DNA from: an uncultured Roseovarius sp.
GTDB taxonomy: Bacteria; Pseudomonadota; Alphaproteobacteria; Rhodobacterales; Rhodobacteraceae
Reading direction: 5' to 3'
Length of the DNA: 64,000 nt
NCBI GenBank assembly: GCA_947503145.1
Contig: CANNCP010000002.1
Coordinates: forward strand, 1 to 64,000
Below, in pieces: positions 53,515 to 61,487 of the stretch (position 1 is the stretch's first letter; each line of letters opens with the position of its first letter). Below the pieces are notes generated by a model, which worked only from the letters and a program-made list of their open reading frames with translations, had not been told where the DNA came from and did not search any database. The position numbers and the translations under genes are program-made.

Positions 53515-54528
53515 TTACGCCACACACCGCCCTGTGACGTGCTGCAGCGCCTCCTCTACCAGTTCCGGCCCTGCGCCGGGCCGGGACGCACCCTCTGAAA
53601 GCGCGCGCCGCCAGCCGCGCGCCCCCGGGCGTCCGGCAAAAAGGCCCAGCATATGACGCGTCACCTGATGCAACCGCCCGCCAGCCGCCATATGCGCCTC
53701 GATATAGGGCAACATTGCGCGCGCGGCGTCCTCGGCGGTGGTGTCAGGTGCCGCCCCGCCGAATATCCGCCGATCCGAAGCGCACAGCACCTCAGCGGGC
53801 TGGTGGTAGGCGGCCCGCCCGATCATCACACCGTCCATCCCCGCTTCCAGAAACGCCTCGGCCTGATCAAGGCTGTCGATCCCGCCATTTACCGACAGAT
53901 GCAGCGCCGGGAAAAGCTGCTTCATCTTCATTACCAGCGGATAGTTCAGCGGCGGGATATCGCGGTTTTCCTTCGGGCTCAGCCCATCGAGCCACGCCAT
54001 GCGCGCATGGATCGCAAAGCGTTGCACACCCGCAGCGCCAACCCGCGCGATGAACTCGGGCAGCACCTCTTCGGGCACTTGATCATCGACACCGATCCGG
54101 CATTTGACGGTCACCTCCACGTCCACCGCGTCAATCATCGCCGCGCAGCATTCGGCCACCAGCGCGGGCGATTTCATCAGCACCGCGCCAAACGTGCCCG
54201 ATTGGACCCGGTCCGAAGGACACCCGACATTCAAATTGATCTCGGCATAACCGGCCGCCTGCCCCAGCCGCGCCGCCGCCGCCAGTTCCACGGGGTCCGA
54301 GCCACCCAGCTGCAACGCGACGGGATGCTCACACGCAGAGTAGTCCAGCAGATGCAGCGCGCCCCCCCGCACCAGCGCAGGCGCGGTAACCATTTCAGTA
54401 TAGAGCAGGGCCTCGCGGGTCAGAAGCCGGTGCAGCACACGGCAATGCCGGTCCGTCCAATCCATCATCGGGGCGACAGACAGACGGGCAGAATGACAAA
54501 CCCTTTTATTCATTGGAAAATTCATCAC
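53515..54528 (-). CDS. dusA: tRNA-dihydrouridine(20/20a) synthase DusA
   Basis: 337 residues. FMN-binding TIM barrel: SVAPMMDWTDRHCRVLHRLL at the start, the catalytic Cys in NLNVGCPSDRVQSG, HARMAWLDGLSPKENRDIPP (the DusA mark), and the phosphate site NGGID...GVMIGRAAYHQP. Reduces uridine 20/20a in the D-loop of tRNAs. ATG at 54528; one at 54513 is also possible. Confidence 0.94.
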   Translation of the reverse strand: MMNFPMNKRVCHSARLSVAPMMDWTDRHCRVLHRLLTREALLYTEMVTAPALVRGGALHLLDYSACEHPVALQLGGSDPVELAAAARLGQAAGYAEINLNVGCPSDRVQSGTFGAVLMKSPALVAECCAAMIDAVDVEVTVKCRIGVDDQVPEEVLPEFIARVGAAGVQRFAIHARMAWLDGLSPKENRDIPPLNYPLVMKMKQLFPALHLSVNGGIDSLDQAEAFLEAGMDGVMIGRAAYHQPAEVLCASDRRIFGGAAPDTTAEDAARAMLPYIEAHMAAGGRLHQVTRHMLGLFAGRPGARGWRRALSEGASRPGAGPELVEEALQHVTGRCVA

Positions 54529-54888
54529 ACAACTCTTGGTTCATCGGGCGGTATTTTGGACTGTTTCGACATATCTGGACCGATATACCCCAAACGGCAG
54601 CCCACAAGACTACCAAAATAAGTCGAGGACTATCGTCATGGGATCAATCGTGGAACGCAAACGTAATGACGGTCGGTCAGCTACCCGGCCCGGGTCGTTA
54701 TAAGGTCGAAAGGTCGGATCGTCCATCAAGAGTCGTCGTGTTTTGATCGCCATAGGACGGCAAAAGCGTGGCTGACGCACCGCGAGAAGGAATTAAAGGC
54801 ACCCGTGCGGCTCGGCGCAAGACAGGCGCCGTCGGTGATGTCATCTCGGCTCCCTTCCGGCGCACTTAAGAACTCGCGCCGCTCTACC
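54529..54888. other. Intergenic region upstream of dusA, no gene seen
   Basis: About 360 bases. It holds the dusA promoter region (minus strand) and the 3' side of the amino-acid ABC operon. I see no RNA gene, terminator with a T-run, or mobile-element end. Short open frames are unlike known proteins. Confidence 0.4.
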
Positions 54889-55620
54889 TCAGCCCACGCG
54901 GCGTAGAAATCCCTTGGTACGAGGATCGCGCGGGGCATCCAGAAGCTGTGCAGGCGAGCCTTCTTCGACGATGCGCCCGCCGTCCATAAAGAGAATGCGA
55001 TCAGCGATCTCGCGGGCAAATTGCATCTCGTGGGTAACGATCAGCATGGTCTGACGGGTCTCGGCCAGCTTGCGCATGAGGTCCAGGACCTCGCCCACCC
55101 ATTCAGGGTCAAGCGCGCTGGTCGGCTCGTCAAAGAGCAGCAGCTCTGCGTCCAGAGCCATTGCACGTCCGATGCCGACGCGCTGCTGCTGCCCGCCCGA
55201 AAGGGACGCCGGATAAGCATCTGCGCGCGCTTCCAGTCCGGTCTCGCGCAAGATGCTGTTGGCCCGCGCATCTGCGTCAGCGCGGCTCATGCCCTTGACC
55301 GTCACCAGCGCCTCTGTGATGTTCTGGCGCGCGGTTTTATTGGCAAAAAGCGCATAGTTCTGAAAAACAAATCCAGTGCGGCGGCGCAGGCCCAGAATGT
55401 CGACCTTGGACGCGCGCGCGGCATCGACTGACAAATCGCCAATAGCGATTGTCCCGCTATCGGGCTCGTCCAGAAAGTTCAGACAGCGCAGCAGCGTGGA
55501 CTTGCCAGTGCCAGAGGGGCCGATGACCACCACCCGCTCGCCCGGCGATATGTCCAACGATATATCCCGCAGGACCGGTGTATTGCCAAAGCTCTTGTTG
55601 AGATGTTGAATTGAAATCAT
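54889..55620 (-). CDS. Polar amino acid ABC importer, ATPase subunit
   Basis: 243 residues. Walker A GPSGTGKSTLLRCLNFLDEP, signature LSGGQQQRVGIGRAMAL, Walker B LLLFDEPTSALDPE and THEMQFAREIADRI, the pattern of GlnQ/HisP-like ATPases. ATG overlaps the permease stop (ATGA). Last of three genes in the operon: binding protein, permease, ATPase. Confidence 0.93.
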   Translation of the reverse strand: MISIQHLNKSFGNTPVLRDISLDISPGERVVVIGPSGTGKSTLLRCLNFLDEPDSGTIAIGDLSVDAARASKVDILGLRRRTGFVFQNYALFANKTARQNITEALVTVKGMSRADADARANSILRETGLEARADAYPASLSGGQQQRVGIGRAMALDAELLLFDEPTSALDPEWVGEVLDLMRKLAETRQTMLIVTHEMQFAREIADRILFMDGGRIVEEGSPAQLLDAPRDPRTKGFLRRVG

Positions 55621-56291
55621 CGCGCATGTGCCTTGTTCAAATAGATCTCCAGTCGCCGCTGGCAAAAGGATAGTGCCTCGACCATGATCCAGTAGATTGC
55701 GGCGACGACCAGAAATGCCTCAAAGTAGTGAAAGCTGCCCGCCGCCTCCTTTTGCGCAGCGCCCATCAGTTCGGTCACGCCGAGGGTAAAGGCGAGCGAC
55801 GTGCTTTTGACCATATCAATGAAGTAGTTGATCAGCGTCGGCGCAGCCACGCGCGAGGCCTGCGGCAGGATGATCCGGCGCATCATCTGCGCCTGCGTCA
55901 TGCCCACGGCACGGCTCGCCTCCCACTGGGCACGGTCAACGCCGAGGATCGCGGCGCGGATGCTCTCGGCCATGTAGGCCGAAAAATGCAGGGTAAGACC
56001 CATGATCGTCGCCGTCACGCCGTTGATCGCGGTCAGGAATGACAGTATTTGCGGTAAGCCAAAGTAGAACAGGAAAAGCTGCACCAACAAGGGCGTACCG
56101 CGAAAGAAGCTGATAAATAGACGCACAAAGACGTCGAGCACCGGGATGCGCGCGACCCGCTCGACCGCCATGAGGGCGGCGAGGACCAGCGCGAACGCCA
56201 TCCCCACCACCGCCATGAACAGCGTCAGCGGCACATAGCCCAGAAGGACGGGCAGCAGCCCCAGCATATAGTCGACGTCGAGCGCGCGCAT
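55617..56291 (-). CDS. Polar amino acid ABC importer, permease subunit
   Basis: 224 residues with five helices of the HisM/GlnP family; TLFMAVVGMAFALVLAALMA, FFRGTPLLVQLFLFYFGLPQ and the EAA-loop region ASRAVGMTQAQMMRRIILPQ. Only one permease gene is present, so the pore is probably a homodimer. Starts four bases after the binding-protein stop. Confidence 0.92.
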   Translation of the reverse strand: MRALDVDYMLGLLPVLLGYVPLTLFMAVVGMAFALVLAALMAVERVARIPVLDVFVRLFISFFRGTPLLVQLFLFYFGLPQILSFLTAINGVTATIMGLTLHFSAYMAESIRAAILGVDRAQWEASRAVGMTQAQMMRRIILPQASRVAAPTLINYFIDMVKSTSLAFTLGVTELMGAAQKEAAGSFHYFEAFLVVAAIYWIMVEALSFCQRRLEIYLNKAHAR

Positions 56292-56295
56292 TAGA

Positions 56296-57060
56296 TCAGT
56301 TCGCCTTCGTGATATCAGTGTCGAACCATTTCTGCGAGATTTCGGTCAATGTGCCTTTCTCCTTCAACGTGGTGATGGCCGTGTCGATCTCGTCCCGAAG
56401 TGCGCGCCCGTCGTCGTCATCGCGAAACGGAAGGGCATTGCGAATTTCACTGAAAGGTTTGCCCGCCAGCGCGAGTGGCAGGGGACTTTCCTGGATCAGC
56501 TGGGCGGATGAGACGCGGTCCATCACAAAGGCATCGACGCGTCCCAGCGCGGTATCTTGTGCGATGTTGCTCTCGTAGGTCTTGATGTCGATGTCGGCTG
56601 CGTTGGGCAGATCATTCAACAACTCTTCGTAGTTGGAGCCGAGATTGACCGCCACGGTCTTGCCGCTCAGATCTGCGGTGTCTTGTATCGTGTCCTCGTT
56701 GCCCGCCTTGACGACAACTTGCGCGCCATCAAGGACGTAAGGCTGTGAAAAGGCGAATTTTGCCTCGCGTTCGGGGGTGATGGTGATCTGGTTGGCGACC
56801 GTATCGATGCGTCCCGATTCCAGTGCGCCAATCAGACCCGAAAACGACATGGTGACAAAGTTCACGTCATTGCCGGTCTCGGCAGCAAGGGCATTGATAA
56901 AATCGACTTCAAATCCCTGCAACTCGTCCAGCCGCACGAAAGTGAACGGGAAATAGCCTCCGGACATGCCGACATTCCACGTTTCTGCGCGAGCTGCACC
57001 AAGAGGTAACGCCAGGGTCAGGGCAAGGCCAAAGGCCGTGATAACATTTGATTTCTTCAT
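56296..57060 (-). CDS. Polar amino acid ABC importer, periplasmic binding protein (cystine-type possible)
   Basis: 254 residues, Sec signal MKKSNVITAFGLALTLALPL with cleavage after GAARA. SBP_bac_3 blocks: GFEVDFINALAAETGNDVNF, TVANQITITPEREAKFAFSQ, and DAFVMDRVSS. YVLDGAQVVV resembles cystine-binding proteins, but the ligand cannot be fixed from sequence. GGAGG lies before the ATG. First gene of the operon. Confidence 0.88.
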   Translation of the reverse strand: MKKSNVITAFGLALTLALPLGAARAETWNVGMSGGYFPFTFVRLDELQGFEVDFINALAAETGNDVNFVTMSFSGLIGALESGRIDTVANQITITPEREAKFAFSQPYVLDGAQVVVKAGNEDTIQDTADLSGKTVAVNLGSNYEELLNDLPNAADIDIKTYESNIAQDTALGRVDAFVMDRVSSAQLIQESPLPLALAGKPFSEIRNALPFRDDDDGRALRDEIDTAITTLKEKGTLTEISQKWFDTDITKAN

Positions 57061-57485
57061 GGTAGCCTCCAATCATTCGAGGCTGAAATAACACTTTGCT
57101 TTGAGCCTACAACGTCGCGCGACAAGATAGGTCCAGCACACAATAAACTGTTTGCAACTTGGAATACTGTTCCTGCTTTGCGGGTCCAGCGAGAACGGTG
57201 TCGCAGGTATCTGGGGGGAATTATACGACTTGCCTATCGTGGCGACCGCAACATCGGCCTTGGTCAACCCTGTCACGCCGATTGATGTCCTGGCGCTGAA
57301 TTGCAGTATCCATGATCTCCGTGGCTTCCCGGAGGGGTGGTGCCCCACGGCTGCTCAGCAATAACGGATCAAACGAAAGACGCTCGAAGCGCGACGCTTG
57401 CATCATAGACAACGCGCCGCGTAATCAAACCAACCAGATGAGCCACCCCCCTCTCGAAGCGTTCCGCCTTAGGGAGGTTTTTCGA
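57061..57485. other. Intergenic region between two ABC operons, no gene seen
   Basis: About 425 bases. It includes the promoter zone of the amino acid importer (minus strand, near 57061-57150) and the 3' flank of the osmoprotectant operon. Locally less GC-rich. I find no RNA gene, complete terminator or transposon end. Open frames on both strands look random. Confidence 0.4.
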
Positions 57486-58226
57486 TTAAAGTGTCGCGCC
57501 GACACGGTTCGACAGGGCTGTTTCTGCCATGACCAATGCATCGTACAACAAGACTGCGAACAACCCGACGATCAGGCCGCCCTGAAGAACGAATGCGGTA
57601 TTGTTGGTCAGTAACCCTGCGATAATCACTTCGCCCAGTGTTTTTGCTGCAACCGTTGACCCGATGGTTGCGGTGCCCAAGGCAATCACGACCGACAGCC
57701 TGATACCCGTCAGGATAACCGGAAGAGCGAGCGGCAGTTCTACCCGTGTCAAGCGCTGCCAGCGGCTAAGCCCGATACCACGCGCGGCCTCCATTGTTGC
57801 GGGGGGTAATGTCGTCAACCCCGTCATTGCGTTCTCAAAAATCGGCAGCAGGCCATATAGAAACAAGGCCACCAGCGTCGGCCCTGCACCGAACCCGAGC
57901 GCTGGCACCGCCAACGCCAAAACCGCCACAGGGGGAAATGTCTGACCGATGTTTGTGATCGTGCGCGACAACGGACGAAACGCAGCACCCGCTGGGCGCG
58001 TCACCAGAATAGCGAGGGTTACCGACACTATTGTTGCTGCCATTGATGCGGCGGCAACCAACCCAAGGTGGCTCAACGACAACGACAGTAACGATGCACG
58101 TTCGTAGATAATCGGTCCGCCGACTGGCGCAAACGGGGCGAACGCCCATTCAAACCAGTCTGGCCGTAGCACCAGCGCCAATAGGATCGCGATCAGAAAT
58201 GTCCGGATAAGGCTGGCGATCCTCAT
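57486..58226 (-). CDS. Osmoprotectant (OpuB/YehW-like) ABC importer, permease 2
   Basis: 246 residues with five or six helices. The EAA region is AARGIGLSRWQRLTRVELPLALPVILTGIR and the family block is TIGSTVAAKTLGEVIIAGLL. Glycine betaine, choline or related compounds are the usual cargo. Overlaps the ATPase gene by ATGA. Last gene of the four-gene operon. Confidence 0.88.
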   Translation of the reverse strand: MRIASLIRTFLIAILLALVLRPDWFEWAFAPFAPVGGPIIYERASLLSLSLSHLGLVAAASMAATIVSVTLAILVTRPAGAAFRPLSRTITNIGQTFPPVAVLALAVPALGFGAGPTLVALFLYGLLPIFENAMTGLTTLPPATMEAARGIGLSRWQRLTRVELPLALPVILTGIRLSVVIALGTATIGSTVAAKTLGEVIIAGLLTNNTAFVLQGGLIVGLFAVLLYDALVMAETALSNRVGATL

Positions 58227-59158
58227 CGCGGTCCCTCCGCGCGGGCGCGTATTGCGTCAACCGTGACGCGGCCAATGACGTTTCCGTCACGCATTACAGG
58301 GGCCGCTTCGCGCCCTGTCCACAAACACTGTGAAAGGGCGTCGCGCAGGTTTGTATCGGCGTCCAATGTGTCGCCCTGTGCGGTTCCATCTTCGACAATG
58401 TCAGACACCGCCATAAGCGACAGAAGGCGCAGCGGACGATCAAGGCCACCGACCATTTCAGCGACAAAATCGGTCGCGGGCTGGCGGATGATTTCAGCAG
58501 GAGTGCCATGCTGCACCAAACGGCCCGCATCCATGACGGCAACGCGATCTCCCAGATGGATTGCTTCTTCCATATCATGGGTGACCAACACGATCGTTGA
58601 TCCCAGCGCGCGCTGAATACGCCGTAAATCTGCCTGTGCCTTGGCGCGAATGATCGGGTCCAGCGCGCCGAACGGTTCATCCATCAACAGCAAATCCGGC
58701 CGTGATGCCAACGCACGCGCAACCCCCACGCGTTGTTGCTGGCCACCAGACAGTTCGGCAGGAAAGCGGTCCCTGAACTGGGCTGGATCAAGGGAGAACA
58801 GCCCCAGCAGTTCATCCACACGCGCGCGAATTTTGTCAGTCGGCCACCCAAGCAACGCAGGAACCGCGCCAATATTGCGCGCAACCGTGTAGTGCGGAAA
58901 CAGACCATGCCCCTGAATGGCGTAGCCGATCCGCCGCCGCAGGATGTGTTTGGGCATGGAATTTGTCAGGTCCCCGTTAATTCGCACCGTGCCCGTTGTC
59001 GGCTCTTCGAGACGGTTGATCATGCGCAGCAACGTTGTTTTGCCGGACCCCGATGTACCGACGATCACCGTGATAGTGTCGGCTTCGACCGTCATCGACA
59101 CATCATCAACGGCGGCGACGCCGTCGTAGAGCTTGGTAATCTGGTCAATCTCGATCAT
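58223..59158 (-). CDS. Osmoprotectant ABC importer, ATPase subunit
   Basis: 311 residues. Walker A VGTSGSGKTTLLRMINRLEE, signature LSGGQQQRVGVARALASRPD, Walker B LLLMDEPFGALDPI, H-loop VTHDMEEAIHLGDR: the ProV/OpuBA/YehX group. The C-terminal ~70 residues could be a shortened CBS-like regulatory part (ETAPVMRDGNVIGRVTVDAI-like text). ATGA overlaps on both sides. Confidence 0.9.
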   Translation of the reverse strand: MIEIDQITKLYDGVAAVDDVSMTVEADTITVIVGTSGSGKTTLLRMINRLEEPTTGTVRINGDLTNSMPKHILRRRIGYAIQGHGLFPHYTVARNIGAVPALLGWPTDKIRARVDELLGLFSLDPAQFRDRFPAELSGGQQQRVGVARALASRPDLLLMDEPFGALDPIIRAKAQADLRRIQRALGSTIVLVTHDMEEAIHLGDRVAVMDAGRLVQHGTPAEIIRQPATDFVAEMVGGLDRPLRLLSLMAVSDIVEDGTAQGDTLDADTNLRDALSQCLWTGREAAPVMRDGNVIGRVTVDAIRARAEGPR

Positions 59159-60327
59159 GACGCCTGTTCCGATTTCGTTTTGGTCAAATCTATGACGATG
59201 TCCATCACCACCGCCGCAGCAAGGGCCAATGCGACCGTTGGCAATGCGCCAAGCAAAATCAGGTCGGTCGCGGTTTGGTTTAACCCCTGAAAGACAAACG
59301 CACCAAACCCGCCGCCGCCGATCAAACCCGCAATCACGGCAAGGCCAATGTTCTGCACCAGCACAATTCGGATACCGGTCAGAATAATCGGCAAACCAAG
59401 CGGGAATTCAACGCGCATAAGGCGCTGCGATTGCGTCATGCCCATGCCTCGCGCGGCATCGAGTGCTGCTGGAGGCGTGCTTTGCAGCCCTGCGATCGTG
59501 TTGGAAGCAACGGGCAGCAGTGAATATAGAACCAAAGCAATAAAAGCAGGCGCAAAACCGATGCCAGCAATGCCAATAGCCTGCGCCGCCGGAAAACTGT
59601 CGCCAATCCACCCCAAGATCGGGATCATGATCCCGAACATCGCAAGCGACGGGATCGTTTGCAAAAAGCTGAGCGTGGGTAAAACCGCGCGGCGCAGCCT
59701 TTCACGACGATGGCACAGCATGCCCACTGGCACTCCGACCGCGACCGCCACAGCAAGCGACCCGAATGCCAGCCACAGATGGCGCACCGCCGCGTCGCCG
59801 AATGCACCTTTCCGGCTGGCAAACTCATTTGAAATCGACAGGGTAGCCAAGGCCCCCGACTGAAACAAAAGCACCAGAACACCAACAACGGCAATCAACA
59901 AAGCCGCCCGCGCCGTTGGTTTCGGCGCGAGCTCGGTTACCGCATCCGCTGCCAACAACCCAATGATGGCCAGCAAATACCAAAACCCGGACGACGGCGA
60001 CACGCGCGCATATTCGCCCGCGCCAACCAGCAAGGCTGGTCCGCCCTGCGCCAATAGCGCTGCCAGCCCCGAAAGGCCGATGATCGCCCCTATCAACCGC
60101 ACCCGCGCCATGCCCGCGAACAGCCCCGCAACCAAGGCCGTGATCACCGCAGATAATGCCACTACAGTTACTTGCGGCCCGGCTACATTCCACATGGCGA
60201 CACCGTCGCCCGCGACAATTCGGTTGGCCGCGAGGGTCATGAACGGCGCGAACAACGCAGCAGCACCCAGCATAGCAAACAGAAGACCAGGCGGCGAAAG
60301 CGCCGGAAAATTAGGGCGGCGCATCAT
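59155..60327 (-). CDS. Osmoprotectant ABC importer, permease 1 (with extra N-terminal helices)
   Basis: 390 residues. The N-terminal ~150 residues form several extra helices, as in YehY-type permeases. The BPD_transp domain follows from about 175, with FASRKGAFGDAAVRHLWLAF, ALDAARGMGMTQSQRLMRVE (EAA region) and FGAFVFQGLNQTATDLILLG. Lies 12 bases after the binding-protein stop and is coupled to the ATPase gene. Confidence 0.88.
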   Translation of the reverse strand: MMRRPNFPALSPPGLLFAMLGAAALFAPFMTLAANRIVAGDGVAMWNVAGPQVTVVALSAVITALVAGLFAGMARVRLIGAIIGLSGLAALLAQGGPALLVGAGEYARVSPSSGFWYLLAIIGLLAADAVTELAPKPTARAALLIAVVGVLVLLFQSGALATLSISNEFASRKGAFGDAAVRHLWLAFGSLAVAVAVGVPVGMLCHRRERLRRAVLPTLSFLQTIPSLAMFGIMIPILGWIGDSFPAAQAIGIAGIGFAPAFIALVLYSLLPVASNTIAGLQSTPPAALDAARGMGMTQSQRLMRVEFPLGLPIILTGIRIVLVQNIGLAVIAGLIGGGGFGAFVFQGLNQTATDLILLGALPTVALALAAAVVMDIVIDLTKTKSEQAS

Positions 60328-60338
60328 CAGCTGAACGA

Positions 60339-61247
60339 TTAATCCAGCACACCGACTTGGGTCAGATAGTCGCGTGCGACGGCATCGGCGGGTTCACCAC
60401 CAACCTGAATACGTCCGTTCAACGTTTGCAGCGTCACCATATCCAGCCCCGCAAAGATCGGGTTCAAAACCTCTGCAATCTCCGGGTATTCGGCGAGCAC
60501 CTCATCGCGCACGACTGCGGCGGGTTCGTAGACGGGCTGCACACCTTTATCATCCGCCATCACGACCAACCCCGACGCGCCGACTCCGCCATCCGTGCCA
60601 TAGGCCATCGCAGCGTTAACGCCCGACGTGCCCCGCGCGGCGGCCTGAATGGTCGCTGCCGTATCACCACCCGACAAAACCACAGTCTGATCAGATGTCA
60701 GGGTGAATCCGTAGGTATCCTGCATCGCAGGAAGCACGGCAGGCGATGACACGAATTCGGTCGACGCGGCCAATTTCACATCGCCGCCGCCGGAAACCCA
60801 CGCACCGAAATCCGACATCGTGACAAGGCTGTTTTCGGATGCCACGGCTGCCGTTACAGCAATCGCCCATGTGTTGTTCGCAGGCGCGGACTGCAACCAT
60901 GTCAGCGCATTTTCACCTGCGTCCAATTCTGCCGCGCGGGCATAGGCAGCAGCGGGGTCTTTCCAGACAGGGCTGTCGGCCTCGTTAAAGAAATACGCGG
61001 CATTGCCTGTATACTCGGGGTATATGTCGATTTGCCCCGTCAACAATGCCTCGCGCACGATCTGGGTCGCGCCAAGCTGCAAGCGACGCTCGACAGGCAA
61101 GCCTGCGTCTTCCAGCGCGAGTGCGATCACATTGCCAAGCAATCCACCCTCGGTGTCAATTTTGGAAGAAACGGTGATGTCGGCCTGCGCGATCGTTGAC
61201 AGTGCAAACGTTGCCGCGACAGCGGCCAGTGATGTTTTCAATTTCAT
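60339..61247 (-). CDS. Osmoprotectant ABC importer, binding protein (OpuBC/YehZ-like)
   Basis: 302 residues, signal MKLKTSLAAVAATFALSTIA followed by QA|DITV. OpuAC-type blocks: SKIDTEGGLLGNVIALALED, QIVREALLTGQIDIYPEYTG, and a late GRIQVGGEPADAVARDYL. I chose the ATG at 61247 so that the signal is at the N-terminus; ATG 61283 would add 12 residues. It is the first gene of the operon. The ligand is likely a quaternary amine such as glycine betaine, but this is inferred from the family. Confidence 0.87.
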   Translation of the reverse strand: MKLKTSLAAVAATFALSTIAQADITVSSKIDTEGGLLGNVIALALEDAGLPVERRLQLGATQIVREALLTGQIDIYPEYTGNAAYFFNEADSPVWKDPAAAYARAAELDAGENALTWLQSAPANNTWAIAVTAAVASENSLVTMSDFGAWVSGGGDVKLAASTEFVSSPAVLPAMQDTYGFTLTSDQTVVLSGGDTAATIQAAARGTSGVNAAMAYGTDGGVGASGLVVMADDKGVQPVYEPAAVVRDEVLAEYPEIAEVLNPIFAGLDMVTLQTLNGRIQVGGEPADAVARDYLTQVGVLD

Positions 61248-61487
61248 TGTGTTGGTGATCCCTGATTCATTTTCCATGAACATTAGTGCGATTTGAACTA
61301 ACGTCTAGCCTAACCTTAGCCCCATCATGCGCAACCCTGCACCGATTGCAGGCGCCGGAGTTTTAAGCAGTAGCAGTATGCCCTCTACGATATCGGGCTT
61401 ACCTGAAGTCAGCGAAAGAAGAGTGGGAATAGCGGGCAGGATAGTTGTTTGATCCCGCAATGGTGGCTGACGTCAGGCATGCGCATG

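Noticed and set aside
57152-57364. 70-codon plus-strand frame between the ABC operons
   Set aside because: No ribosome site, no likeness to a family and no coupling; probably chance.
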